The notes under the pieces were generated by a model, which searched no databases, had not been told where the DNA came from, and saw only the letters and a program-made list of their open reading frames with translations. Shown here one piece after another: positions 1 to 11,688 of a stretch of 64,000 bases of DNA. The stretch's first letter is position 1, and the number at the start of each line of letters is the position of its first letter. The DNA is taken from contig CAJNOI010000129.1 in the NCBI GenBank assembly GCA_905250115.1, positions 186,001 to 250,000 on the forward strand, written 5' to 3'. The position numbers were made by a program, and so were the translations under genes. The stretch comes from Adineta steineri. Its lineage: Eukaryota > Rotifera > Eurotatoria > Adinetida > Adinetidae.

Positions 1-171
1 CTCGAAAATCCTTATAATCGTTACATTGATTTTGGTTCTACACTCGATAAAATGACAAAAAATAGAATAACTCGACCATATCAATCGAATGCAGAACTCA
101 ATCATGATCCATCGTATCTTATCAAATTTGATACGAACAAACGTGTATTCCACGTGTCATCCGTAGACTAA
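1..171 (+). CDS. 3' end of an unidentified protein-coding gene
   Basis: Frame 1 is open from the window edge to a TAA at 169-171 and gives 56 residues ending HVSSVD. The composition (many N, R, Y and D residues, no low complexity) is like real coding sequence in the rest of the window. The gene starts outside the window. I do not recognise the family; no motif or membrane segment is visible in this tail. Being a terminal fragment it could also be the last exon of a multi-exon gene. Confidence 0.5.
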   Translation, partial: LENPYNRYIDFGSTLDKMTKNRITRPYQSNAELNHDPSYLIKFDTNKRVFHVSSVD

Positions 172-504
172 CTATACATTCTATTCCGTTATTATTTTTC
201 GTTTCACTAAATGTTTTGTCAGGGATGTGCCGACTATCGGCTGTGTGGAAGGTTGTGAAAATTCTCCACTTTTAGAGAATTTTCAGTTTTTCCCAGCCAA
301 AGTTGTATATTTTATTACAAAAAAAAGACCATAAAATGAATTTTCAATTAAAATATTTTAATTTATATATGAAATAATAAAGTGATACTTTGACGTTTGA
401 CACTATCTACTACACAGATTAACTTTTTTCACAATTAATAATTTTCAAGAGTTGCTTTCATATCGAAAATAGTTTGACACATCTCAGTATATCCGCAACA
501 TACA

Positions 505-545
505 GAGGGTGTGGGTGTGGGTGTTCTTTTCATTCTACACCCTAA
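505..545. repeat. telomere-like palindromic element, copy 1
   Basis: The left arm GAGGGTGTGGGTGTGGGTG starts at 505. The right arm is decayed to TACACCC (536-542). It lies 333 bp beyond the stop codon at 171. Confidence 0.7.
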
Positions 546-1320
546 AACATATAAAATGAATGAATTTTAATGTACTTCAAAATATCAATAAATAGATTGT
601 GTAGTTTCTGAAAAAGTATAATTGTTTTTCTTATTTGATATATTTTTTATTTTTCAGTATCTTACGCCATTGCTAGATGTGCCTCTTATCATTTTCCATA
701 TACAATGTATGCAGATAGAAATGAAGAAACATAAAAATGCTGAGCGACATATACTAATATACCTTAATATATTAATATAAAGGATAAAAGTGGTGAGAAA
801 ACAAAAATTCGGATGGTTTTAACATAAACGTTTATATAGAAAAACAATATAATATCTACACTTATACTCTCAAGATGATCGAAACATTTTCAATTAGTTG
901 ACACATGTAGTTCGCTATATAGATTTTGTTTTTTGATAATTTTTTCCTTCAGCCATGATGATTATCGAAGAAAAAAAAATCATTCGATTATTTGAGATAT
1001 CCTCCGAAACAGAACATGTTTTCTAAAAATATTTTGTCATTTTGAAAATCTATAGTACGATATTGTGCATACTACTTACGAAAGTTTTGAAGAGTAGTTG
1101 CTTAGCTCGATTTCGAATATCAATAAAAAAATTTAAAACTGTACAGATAAAATTAAATATAGTTTCAATCTTTGATTTTAATTTAATGTATATTAATCTA
1201 TATTGTACGATGTGAGTTGTAGTGTACGTGAACGTACTTGATGAAATTTATCTCAGTTTAAGCATCTCGTTTTTATCTCGTCAAAAAGGGAGAATGAAGA
1301 ATTTAATAAATAAAGATGTG

Positions 1321-1345
1321 AATCTCATACCCACACCCTCAAAAT
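1321..1345. repeat. telomere-like element, C-rich arm only
   Basis: Contains ACCCACACCCTCAAAAT, the right arm of the recurrent palindrome. No matching G-rich arm is seen to its left, so this is a half element or a decayed copy. Confidence 0.45.
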
Positions 1346-1733
1346 CGTATTCATATCATATATATATTCGTCTACGCTTCTTTTTTCATCTCATATGTAC
1401 ATTATGTATCGGTCATCCCTATCTTCTTTTCTTTTGCATCGGTCAACTGACTATACTATGTATATATCTTCTTCTTAATCCTCTATCGATGTGATATCGA
1501 AAAAGCAATGAACCATATCATATGCAAGAGAAAAGAAGTTAAAATTCACTAACACATTTGTCATTACAGTATGCATATATATGTATGTTTGAAAATATTG
1601 TAAAAATTTATTAAGCGTTGTAGAACGTTTTAATAATTGTTGCAGTATTTACAGGATAAGTATTAGTATACTATTTATACATAATTCTTTCTTCACTATT
1701 CCAATCACATCTTTTCGTAGCGGAACTTATAGT

Positions 1734-1795
1734 CTTGAGGGTGTGGATGTGAGGTACAGATGCGAACATTAATCTCTTCTAACACCCACAACATT
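1734..1795. repeat. telomere-like palindromic element, copy 3
   Basis: CTTGAGGGTGTGGATGTGAG on the left and AACACCCACAACATTTTG on the right, with a loop of about 25 bp. It sits just upstream of the ADP-ribosyltransferase/VCBS gene, so it lies in the promoter or 5' UTR region. Confidence 0.7.
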
Positions 1796-1878
1796 TTGTG
1801 AAAGAATCAGCTGTCTGTTACGTTCTGCTTGAAAACTGATATTTAATAGATTTCTTTAGAAACTCGAATTAAACGATA

Positions 1879-4800
1879 ATGACAGATGATGAAATTTCAT
1901 TCAACTTGACAACTGTTACACCCAATAGCCGAGATGTTCATGCACAGACTACGCCAACATTAACTATGGCCAATAATAAATGCAGAACTTCTATGACAGA
2001 CAATTGTCGAATTGTTGACACCGTTAGTAAAAACCCAAATACGACATCGGCGACAATCATTCATGATATTAAAGCTAACTTAGATCCTATTATTGAATAT
2101 GCTCAAGAACCACTATTACCACTTTTGAAAGCATGCATTCCACTCAATAATATTGTTTACAATTTATCGGCGTACGTTGAAATGGCTGTCAGCGAAACTC
2201 CGGAACAACCACCTGATAGACTAACAATTGATGAAAGTGCTGCAATTCGTCTCTATACGATGGAATGGAAGCATCCTCATCGAAGTCTTTATTCGATGCT
2301 CAATTGTACATTGAAGCAAGACAATCGTAATCTCCTTCGTCCTTATTTCAAATATCTGAAACTATTTGTAACTGCTCTAGCCAAATTGCCATGTGTTCCA
2401 CCATTAACTATTTGGAGAGGAGTAACCAAAGATTTAAGTGCGAATTTTCCACCTGGTACATTGATGACTTGGTGGTCATTTTCATCATGTACAACTGAAT
2501 TAACTGTACTTGAAAATAATATTTATCTTGGTCAAACTGGTAATCGAACATTATTTTCTGTAGAATCTATTAATGGTCGAAAAATACGTGCTCATTCACA
2601 ATTCATTAATGAAGATGAAATTCTTCTTTTGCCAGGTACACAAATGATAGTTCAATCACAATTTAGTGCAGCATCAGATCTTCATGTAATTCATTTGAAA
2701 CAAGTTCTACCCACGAAAGTCTTATTACAGCCACCATTTGAAGGTATTTCAAAACAGTTAATTTAATTTTATAATATTCCTTGTTGATTTAGGTGCACAT
2801 CTTTATTCAAAAACGTAAGTCTAATCTAATTTTCTCCTAATGATATTTTTTATGAAAGTTTTTATTAAATTTTATAAGACGTCAGTGGTATGGAAAGAAA
2901 AAGTACATTATGCTAATCTGTTTATTGGCTAGTGTTTTGATAGGAACAATTATTGTTGGCGCTATTTTAGGAACAAAAACGAAAAATAATAATTCCACAG
3001 GTATGATTTCAATATTATTTTCACATTAAAAAGGTATAGCAGTTTGTTTTCGAGTGTGGATGTTGATGTGACATAGTCGTGTATACACTCACACCGTCAA
3101 GATCTTTTTAATTGACTGTACTTGTATCTGTTGTTTTCTTTTATAGTACCTGTGTGCAACAATCCTTTTACTGCACCAAACGCTTACAAAAGCGGAAAAG
3201 ATTCCTATTCTGCAACAATGGGTCACTTCAGAAATAACAAAGAATTCGATGTGGTAGTTCTTAGCTACGCAAGCAGCACCATCCATTTACTGCTTGGAGA
3301 TACAGCCGGAGCCTTTACGATTATAGGTACAAAGGCAGTTGGTAAAGGCCCACTTTCAGCAATATCAGCTGATTTCAATGCTGATAACAGACAAGATCTT
3401 GCAGTAGTCAACTCTTATGAAAACACTACTAGCATCTTGCTCGGCTTGGGAAACGGTCTGTTTCAGACTGCCATACACTATACAGTTGGCCGAAATCCAC
3501 TAGCATTGATATCAGTTGATCTTAACAATGACAATAAATTAGATTTGGTGTCGGCTAATTCCAACGATCATACGATCAGTGTTTTACTGGGGAATGGCAA
3601 CGGAAGCTTTCAATCTGTAATTAGTTATAAAGTGGGCAACAGTCCACAATCATTAATATCGGCTGATTTCAATGATGATAGTCAATTAGATCTAGCAGTA
3701 GTCAGTTTTAAAAACACCATTAGTGTTATGTTAGGATATGCAAACGGAAGTTTTCAGTCTCCCATAGACTTAATGATTGATGGCTTTTTAGCAACAGTGA
3801 TATCAGCTGACTTGAACAATGATAACAAATTAGATTTGATAACAGGTGACACCGCTTATAATACTCTCATCGTCATTCTTGGTTATGGGAATGGAAGTTT
3901 CGAGTCGCCAATTTATCATAAAGTTGATTGTGGCCCAAAGTCAATATTATCCGCAGATTTCAACAACGATCATAAATTAGATCTAGCAATGGTCAGCGAC
4001 CGCAGTAACGACGTGAGTATTTTACTGGGATATGCAAACGGAAGCTTTCACTCTCCAATAAACCATTGGGTCGGCGACAGTTCACAATCACTGATATCTG
4101 GTGATTTCAATAATGATGATAAATTAGATCTAGCGGTGGCCACCTCCGATAACAACGCCATCAATGTTTTTCTAGGCTATTCAAATGGAAGCTTTCAGGC
4201 GCCAGTAAAGTATACGGTTGGTACATACCCGAAATCGATGGTAGCAGCTGATTTCAACCATGATAACAAGTTAGATCTGGTAGTCTCCAACTTTCTTGAT
4301 AATTCTATAAGCGTATTATTAGGAAATGTAGATGAAGGCTTTCGGTCTCCCATGAACTGTAAAGTCGTTGATCATTCAACGTCAATATTAGCAGCTGATT
4401 TCAATCATGATAGCAAATTAGATCTGGTGGTGATCAGCACCACTGATGACACAATCGGTGTGTTACTGGCTAATGCGGATGGAGACTTTCAATCCCCGAT
4501 GACCTATGCAGTTGGTAAATGGCCTCAAGCACTGGCAGCAGCTGACTTTAACAATGATAATAAATTAGATCTAGCCGTGGCTAATGGTGCCGATAATACC
4601 ATTAGTATCATGCTAGGATTTGGAAATGGAAGCTTTCACACGCCAGTGAACTATATGGTTGGTGTAGCTCCAGAATCATTAGTAACAGGTGATTTCAATA
4701 ATGATAAAATAATGGATCTGGCAGTAGTCAACTCTCATAACGATAGTATTAGTATTTTACTTAGCATAAATAAACGTAGTTTCCAGTTGCGAATGGACTA

Positions 4801-5215
4801 CAGAGTTGGTAAACAGCCACAATCATTGACATCCGGCGACTTTAACAATGATAACATATTGGATTTAGTCGTAGCCAACTATTACGATGATAACATTAGC
4901 GTACTGTTTGGTTTAGACAATGGACGCTTCCAACTTCCAGTAAACTATATGGTTGGTAAACGTCCAAGAGCAGTGATCTCAGTTGATTTCAATAATGATA
5001 ACAAAACAGATCTAGCAGTAGCCAATTTTGATGACAATACCATCAGTGTTTTGCTCGGCTTGGGAAATGGTAGCTTTCATGTCGAAAAGAAATATAGAAC
5101 TGGTGTTAATCCTAAGGTGCTGATGTTCGGCGATCTGAATAATGACAATAAAACAGATTTGATTGTGCTGAATGAAAAGTCTTCGGAGTTGTTTGTTTTT
5201 CTCAATACTTGTTGA
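1879..5215 (+). CDS. ADP-ribosyltransferase - transmembrane - VCBS/FG-GAP repeat fusion protein
   Basis: Four exons, 1879-2743, 2793-2814 (22 nt), 2879-3000 and 3147-5215, join with GT-AG introns and stay in frame (1025 aa). Residues about 90-270 look like an arginine-type mono-ADP-ribosyltransferase: R180 in IWRGV, an S-F-S motif at 200-202, and E245-D-E247 in NEDEILL, giving the R-S-ExE set that binds NAD and transfers ADP-ribose. The microexon and exon 3 encode GKKKY followed by a hydrophobic helix at about 306-327. By the positive-inside rule this puts the enzyme in the cytosol and the C-terminus outside. Residues about 337-1025 hold about 14 repeats of roughly 48 aa, 13 of them with the core DFNNDNKLDL, typical of Ca-binding VCBS/FG-GAP propeller blades. 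Intron 3 carries a telomere-like palindrome. The ORFs could be two genes, but the phase match across three introns argues for one. The partner protein is unknown. Confidence 0.8.
3051..3105. repeat. telomere-like palindromic element inside an intron
   Basis: CGAGTGTGGATGTTGATGTG on the left and ACACTCACACCGTCAAGATC on the right. It lies in intron 3 of the ADP-ribosyltransferase/VCBS gene. That intron is 146 bp, against 49 and 64 bp for its two siblings. Confidence 0.65.
3330..5200 (+). repeat. in-gene tandem VCBS/FG-GAP repeat array (about 144-bp period)
   Basis: The last exon is built from about 14 diverged units, each coding a loop of the form (S/A)ADFNNDNKLDLAV followed by an ISVLLGxGNGSF strand. 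Copies differ at the DNA level but keep the Asp/Asn positions expected for metal binding, so the array looks selected rather than recently amplified. Confidence 0.85.
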
Positions 5216-5627
5216 TAGGTATTGGTTTATTCGTTTTGTTATATTAGAAAACTTTCTTAGATTCATTTTTTGTTTTGTTTTTTATCGTAGTTGCTTATGA
5301 GCCATACATATGTATGATAAAGAATGTAGGAGTACGTATGTGAGTCTGCATAAACAATTACTTCACATACATCAAGTTTTAAAAGCCTTCTTCTTCTTCT
5401 TCTTCTAAATCTAATACCTTAGGAAATGTTTTGTTTGCATTGTGTTTGTGCTAAGTGATCTTATGAAAATATATTTGAAATAAACACTGAGAGGAACTCA
5501 CACTACTATTCTTTTGAATACGCTATCTTTGCAATACTTTGTTCTAAATTTCTAAATCTGATTTCAATGACTTTTTGCCTATAGATAACATATAGTGTCG
5601 TACTAAAAACTCTAAATAGATCTGCTC
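5216..5627. other. 3' flank of the VCBS gene
   Basis: No gene seen. It contains a short (TTC)n run at about 5389-5405 and AATAAA at 5479-5484, which could be a polyadenylation signal for the upstream gene. Confidence 0.4.
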
Positions 5628-7057
5628 TACATAGGGTAGTCAAAAAGTTTTGCAACTTCGCTATATTTATTCACAGAAACAACGCTTCATCTATCTTTCT
5701 GCATCATATATTAGAGGTAGTTGTTCTAATATTTTATGGAAAGTTTCAGTCTTCTAATACACTGTTGAGATGTTCTCTGAAGTAAACTATATGTAAAAAA
5801 TTGACATGCTTGGATAACGTTGGATTTTACTAGTTTTTTGAGTCCTCAAAAAATTAGAGAAGTTCTTGATTGGGAAATGCAATTTTTTGTAGTAGTATTA
5901 TTAGTAGCTACCATACTTATATCTGCACCACAATATAGGATCAAAACCATCATCAGAACTTACGCAAACAAGAGAAAATGGTCATTCCGTCGACAATTTA
6001 CTGTTAACGATGTCAGAAACTAAGGTATGTGTCGAAATATTTAAATTCACAAATAAAAAATTTATCGAATAAAAAAGCATTATCACGCTCCTATCCTATC
6101 AATTTCCATTATGCTGTTTTCAGCAACATGTAAAATAATGTCATTATCTCCTTCAAAGTGAAAGGGACGAAGCTAAGACTCACCAAGCGTACACATCTCG
6201 GAACAGGCTTCTAGAATATTAGTTGTTCAGGTGTATTCAACATACACTAAAAAATCATCAGCTACAATAAGTTAGTAGAAGTTTTATCCGAACATGTCAA
6301 TTTTTTACATATAGTTCACTTCAGAGAACATCTCAACAGTGTATTAGAAGACTGAAACTTTCCATAAAATATTAGAACAACTACCTCTAATATATGATTA
6401 GGGGTAGGACAGTTCATAGTTCCAAGTTCGGATGAACTGGTCAAAAGAACTACCAGTTCAGTTCTTCTGATAGGAACTGAACTGAACCAACAGTTCTTTG
6501 AATAGAACTGAACTGAACTAACAGTTCTTTGAATAGAACTGAACTGTACTAACAGTTCTTTGAAAGGAACTGAACTGTATTAACAGTTCTTTGAATAGAA
6601 CTAAACTTTACCTAACAGTTCTTTGAAAGGAGCTGAACTGTATCAACAGTTCTTTCAGAGGAACTGGTCGGTTTCAACAGTTCTTTTAAGAGAACTGTTT
6701 TGTTTCAAATTTGTTTTTATTTCCAAAAAAATAGTTTTCACAACAGTTCTCTGAAAAGAACTGAACTGAAATAACAGTTCTTTGAAAGGAACTGAACTTG
6801 TCGGTACAGCTCAGTTCTATTCAAAGAACTGTTAGTACAGTTCAGTTCTATTCAAAGAACTGTTGGTTCAGTTCAGTTCTATTCAAAGAACTGTTGATTC
6901 AGTTCAGTTCTATTCAAAAGAACTGTTAATACAGTTCCTAAGAACGGAACTAATATGGAACTGTCCTACCCCTATATATGATGCAGAAAGATAGATGAAG
7001 CGTTGCTTCTGTGAATAAATATAGCGAAGTTGCAAAACTTTTTGACTACTCTGTGTA
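5628..7057. mobile_element. mariner-like element with long terminal inverted repeats, interrupted by a nested element
   Basis: The left terminal inverted repeat (5628-about 5819) begins TACATAGGGTAGTCAAAAAG. The right one (about 6282-7057) ends with the complement, starting TACACAGAGTAGTCAAAAAG when read from the outside. The two arms match almost base for base over about 190 bp once a 576-bp insertion plus an 8-bp duplication (6391-6398 / 6975-6982) is removed from the right arm. The outer tips look like Tc1/mariner ends, with TA at both borders. The 460-bp centre (5820-6281) has no intact transposase, only a 67-codon open frame without an ATG. This is a non-autonomous or decayed copy. Confidence 0.75.
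6399..6974. mobile_element. hAT-like miniature element made of inverted 32-bp minisatellites
   Basis: The ends are perfect inverted repeats: TAGGGGTAGGACAGTTC at the left, and its complement ending CTGTCCTACCCCTA at the right. Both sides are flanked by the 8-bp target duplication TATATGAT (6391-6398 and 6975-6982), the duplication length of hAT transposons. The inside has no coding frame. It is several copies of a unit of about 32 bp containing ACAGTTCTTTGAATAGAAC, in one orientation on the left half and the opposite orientation on the right half. The insertion split the right arm of the surrounding mariner-like element, so it is younger than that element. Confidence 0.85.
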
Positions 7058-7616
7058 ATATTAAAATTTGAAGAAGTTCTTCGATTTTTTATATGCTTAT
7101 TGTTGACAGATTTTAACTTTTAGAAAAATCGTATTTTAGAATTTTGATCTAAAACTTAGGATATGTAGAGATCAAAACTAGTCTAGCTTTCATAGAAAAC
7201 TTCGCCAATATATGAAGCTCACAGTATATAAATTATTTCCTATAGGAACTCTCTACAATTTATAAAGTTCATATTAGGTATAGATGCTGATGGGTCTAGG
7301 TTCGTGTCTGAATATTATGCTTATCTTATTCACATCTTAAAAAGAATAGTTTTTACGATAGGAATATTTCTTTATCTTTTATGTCAATAATTTTTATATT
7401 ATATAGCAAGTCTAGTTATGCTGGTTACAGATATCATATTTCTTGAGGGTGTGGGTGTGAGTTTCTGTTTCTTATCACCATTCACACTCGTGAGTGAACG
7501 TGCATGGCAGTGAAGTCAACAGCCACATCTACACCTACCCTTCCGTCTGTTCCATTGATTTATTAGAGTATGTAATTATCTTCTAGCTAAAACGTTACCA
7601 CAAGAAATAGCATATA
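7058..7616. other. 3' flank of the glycosyltransferase fusion gene
   Basis: No gene seen apart from the telomere-like palindrome at 7441-7545. This is AT-rich spacer between the nested mobile elements and the stop codon of the minus-strand glycosyltransferase gene. Confidence 0.5.
7441..7545. repeat. telomere-like palindromic element with long loop
   Basis: TCTTGAGGGTGTGGGTGTGA on the left. C-rich blocks TTCACACTCGTGAG and CCACATCTACACCTACCC lie on the right. The spacing is longer than usual, suggesting two overlapping or internally expanded copies. It starts about 70 bp beyond the stop codon of the minus-strand glycosyltransferase gene. Confidence 0.65.
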
Positions 7617-10156
7617 TCAGAAAAGAGATGCTGAGCGAAATTGTTCTGGAATTTCAGAAATTGGTCCCGGGGCGGTGGAGAAAAATTCTTCTGCTTTTGC
7701 CCCACGTAATAAATGTTGCACGCCCCAGTTTTGTAGAAGATCTTCCGCCTTAAAGTTCTGGTTGCTTTTCCAAGTAGCACGTTCCATATAAAAGTCATGA
7801 TCCATTCGTTGAAGATGAATTAGAATTAAGTCCTTATCTCTAAATTCCAAATGAAAATATCGTTCATAAGGTGAATCAAACAAAATCTTACCGTGTGGTA
7901 TTTTCTTTACAGTTATGAAAACCTACAGTCCAATGAATTTCTTTGCTTATCAACAAAGGTTTATCGTACCCATTATCTTTTGCCCAATAACGTCGCTGTG
8001 GCATAATGGGTTGACTGAGATTAAGTTTCGGTTCTGATGTAGCATAATGAAATAATCCATAGCCAGTGACACGAGTAACTTCTGCCTTTGCTTTTTTAAT
8101 GTAATCGAGAAGACCTAAAGGATATTTGATTGGATCAGGTACGATCATTTCATCTACTTCACAAAATAAAATATATTTGTAGCCTCTTCTAAGTAAACTA
8201 CGTGCCATATCTTGAACAGTTTCTATAAGCCAAAGATGATCGAAATATTTTTCAGAGGAAACTCGATGAACATTAACAGTAAGATTTGATGTCGATCCAT
8301 CATCACTATCATTGTCCAATATGTAGATATCTTCATCGACAAAGTAACGCCGATAATATCTCAACCAAATAAGTAAGTATCCTTTTTCATTACGACAAAT
8401 AGTAAAGACTGCATATAGATTTGTTGATATGTTAGGTCGCCCTTGACGAATCGGTTGAAATCGGAGTGAACCTTTTTGTGCTTGATTCCACAGATGAACC
8501 CAGATTTCCATTGCTTGTGCTAATCGATCGAAATATTGATGCAAATGACTGAGTTGTGAACGAATCATTTTAGCTAATTCTAAATAACAACCTTCTGCTG
8601 TGTTGATAGATGATGGAAAGCGAACTTGTTGAAAGAATGCAATGATATCTTCTTGCCAGAAAAATCCCATATATTCTTTTTTTAGATTTACAAATGGATT
8701 CGATGCTTTGTGATGTTCGATATATGGTGCTCCCGTTTTAACACCAAGACTGAGATGATCTGCCACCACTTTACTAGCCCATCCTGCAAACATATCATCA
8801 TATCGTCCCCAAGGCATATTAGAACCCATAAGACCTTGCATGAAGGCTACACCGATTAATTTACGATTGAATGCTACGTTCATGGAGCACATCGGATAGA
8901 GAACACCAGCAGGTACTGTAATAGTCATATCAGCAAAATGTGTGTTACGCTCATCGATTTTCAATAGTTGAGTAGGTGCATCATAATCTGGAGCATTGAG
9001 CCAAATACCATGTGAAATAGCAGTAGGCACACCTTGTCTTAAACTGAATGGATAACCACGAACAAAATCTGAACCTTCGCGGTATGGATCATGCAAAGTG
9101 TTGAAGAAATAGGGAGTCGAATTAGTAATAAGATTTTGAATGTGCCTTAACAAGGCATCGATTCTAGCGCCAGTAGGAGTTCGTGCCGGGAGACAATCAT
9201 CATCGATTGTATAGATGAATGTCTTATTCGAAACAAGAAAACCAAAATTTCGAATTGATGCATCGTGTGAACTAATGATCCATGATTGATGTTTACCTAA
9301 TATATTATCGATATCCCGTCTATTGTAAAGTTCAAAATCAACCCATTTTGGTATTTCTAATACTTTATTCGGGTCACCATCTTGAATGATAATTAAATGA
9401 AAGTGTTTGAAGAACGGCTTCCAATGTTCAAGAAAATCGAGATTACGAATTGTTGGTATGACAATGTCAATTTCATGATAATAATCAGATATGTTAAACG
9501 GAAGTGATTTACGAGTAAAATTAAATTGCTTGATGCATTCAGGATGAACGAAGTTTGATGAACCTGGATCCCATCCACATTCTGTCTCCAAACGGCTGAC
9601 GGCTGAAAAATAGTCAATCTTTTTGTTGAAGAATGCCGAATAAATATATCTGTCAGTTTTCTTATCTTAATCACTGAATTAAAACTATTTGAAAAGAAAC
9701 AACAACCGATTTTTGTATTTAAATTAAAATCAAATAAATTCAAACGTTCACTAGGGATATATTGTTGAGTGTATATAAGAATCCATCATTTTCCAACTTG
9801 TATATAGTTTACATACCCTCTGCAGCACCATAGGATGAAGTAGCACTAGTATTCACGCCGCCGTATTTTGTTGAGAGAGCCAACCGTATGACAGTGGGAA
9901 TACCTGGTCCAGTTGTACCCGGTATACTGTTTACATCAGTGAAATTTTCCAAAACCGATGAATTAGATAGTTTTTTCAAGTAATCTGGTAAGTGGAATGT
10001 TTTGCATGCTGTCCATATAGCAGTTGGAGAACAATTATTGGTACGTCTCAAAACAGCATAAGAGGCTAAACTGCAGACTAAAATGATGATAAAGTACGAG
10101 CGTTGGCTTGAAATCCTGAAAGATAGCGTTTTATGAGCAGTTTCATCAGTTTCCAT
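7617..10156 (-). CDS. type II membrane glycosyltransferase: UDP-arabinopyranose mutase (GT75/RGP) domain fused to a GT2/GT92-like domain
   Basis: Exons 10156-9817, 9602-7892 and 7839-7617 join in frame through GT-AG introns of 214 and 52 bp (757 aa). I chose the ATG at 10156 because it gives a short cytosolic tail and a signal-anchor helix at about 21-36, the usual Golgi type II layout. Residues about 158-440 match plant/microbial reversibly glycosylated polypeptides: a DDD triplet at 247-249, [20 protein letters not shown] at about 286-305, [18 protein letters not shown] and [13 protein letters not shown]. That family interconverts UDP-arabinopyranose and UDP-arabinofuranose and self-glycosylates on Arg (295 is a candidate). 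Residues about 512-757 look like a second glycosyltransferase ([46 protein letters not shown]). Seen: both domains in one reading frame. Inferred: lumenal sugar-nucleotide mutase plus transferase, and foreign origin of the first domain. Confidence 0.85.
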
Positions 10157-11261
10157 CACCACAGAATACTTCTTTTTTCTAAGAACAAAAAAATATATAG
10201 AAAAAAACTTCCAGCGTACTTTCCACAAAACTCACAAAATGTTGTCACTGCTACGCCAATACTTCTTATTTATCTCACATTTATATACGCCATACTTTCA
10301 GCATTTATTAAAATCATGTCAATTTCAAGCTCTACTATTTACTAATAGTTTCGTGTCATCTTTACTCTTACCCACATACATATTTTTCTTGTGAACGACT
10401 ACATTCATCAACTCCATATTCAATTATCGTTATACGACTTACCTTGTAACCGGTAAAGATATAGCACGCACTTAAACCTAAATCGCAAGAATATTTAACA
10501 AACTAAAAGAAATACTCTGAAGACCTATTACGACTTTTTTTCGTGATATATAGAATAAGATTTAATGGAGAAATCGAGAAAAATACATTCTGTCCTTGTG
10601 CACCATTGTTATGTAAATAATTCTTTTTCGTCTTCTGACTACTCCTCTATGTCTTTAACAGTTAATGTGCATCAACAATTCGGGTGTTTTTACGCTTTTT
10701 TTTTCTTTGTTAACATTTCGTTCGTTACTGTTTGTTCTTGAGTTAACGTTTGTCAGAGGAAGAGAATGATTTGGCAAGATTTATTTACAGGGAATATAAA
10801 ACAAGCATACTACAGTGAACAGAAATGGAGATGTATTTCGGATATGAGTAAAAGATGATCATAACACCCACCTTTATTATTTAATCCAAAAAATTATTTG
10901 TTCAATATTGAAAAAGTATTTCTTTTTCAAAATTAACAACTGATAATGAATCAAGTTGAGGCTAATTAATAGAAAGAAGAATATCTTTCACCGAAGTTTG
11001 TTCAACAATAAGTTCATTTAATTGATGATCAATTCGAGATAAGATTTTTTCACATATTTTCAAAAGAATATCCATTGTCTATCGAAAATCTACGATGATA
11101 ATATGATTGCGGATATTAAAAGAATTAATTACCAATCGTTCATTAACGTTCACAAGAGAATTAACCAATGATATTGTTTTGTTCATCTTCGATATTATTT
11201 AAGTTATGATTCAAAAGTATGAACCCAAACAAAATAATAAATCCTTATCATATTATGAACC

Positions 11262-11324
11262 ATCTTGAGGGTGTGGGTGTGGGTATTGAATTAGAAGAAT
11301 GCACACACCCGCATCCTCAACAAA
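11262..11324. repeat. telomere-like palindromic element
   Basis: One of the best preserved copies: CATCTTGAGGGTGTGGGTGT on the left, GCACACACCCGCATCCTCAA on the right, loop about 20 bp. Confidence 0.8.
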
Positions 11325-11644
11325 GACATATGGACCGTTATTCTTTTACGCTTTTCGTAGTTTCATCAAACCCTATATACTAGCAGAATATCAATAAAGA
11401 CGTTGAATGACGTACATGCTTTTGTTCTTTTTTCTGGGAAAGTCGATGTCTTTACGCACAGTATACTCGAATAGTGATCTTCACTTTCATGGAAAATATT
11501 TGATAAGAAAATGGCGAATAAACCACTTTGTTGGCTGTCCTCACTGGTTTTTTCCAACTTCCAACAAAAATAACACAATATCAATACACAGGTGAGGTAA
11601 CGCTGAATCAACAAGTGTTATGATGTTGTTTGCGACACTTCTGA

Positions 11645-11688
11645 TGGGTGTCGAATTAAAAAAATACACGCGTCCACACCCTCACCTC
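11645..11688. repeat. telomere-like palindromic element, left arm decayed
   Basis: The right arm CGTCCACACCCTCACCTCG is clear. The left arm is reduced to GATGGGTGTCG. It lies about 245 bp beyond the stop codon of the next minus-strand gene. Confidence 0.55.

Larger units (their letters stand above)
172..1878. other. intergenic stretch with three telomere-like palindromes
   Basis: AT-rich DNA with no convincing gene. It holds palindromic elements at 505-545, 1321-1345 (one arm only) and 1734-1795; the last ends 83 bp before the next start codon. A short open frame at 1222-1494 has no ATG start and no coding character. Confidence 0.6.

Noticed and set aside
2744..2766. End of the ADP-ribosyltransferase gene at TAA 2764-2766
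   Set aside because: A GT donor at 2744 followed by phase-matched exons to the VCBS repeats gives a better model; the single-domain version remains possible as an unspliced form.
5820..6023. 67-codon frame inside the mariner-like element as a transposase
   Set aside because: No ATG, no DDE/D signature, too short.
7840..7891. Apparent frameshift near the 3' end of the glycosyltransferase fusion
   Set aside because: A GTAAGA donor at 7891 and a TTTAG acceptor at 7840 define a 52-bp intron that restores phase ([16 protein letters not shown]), matching the intron style of the window.
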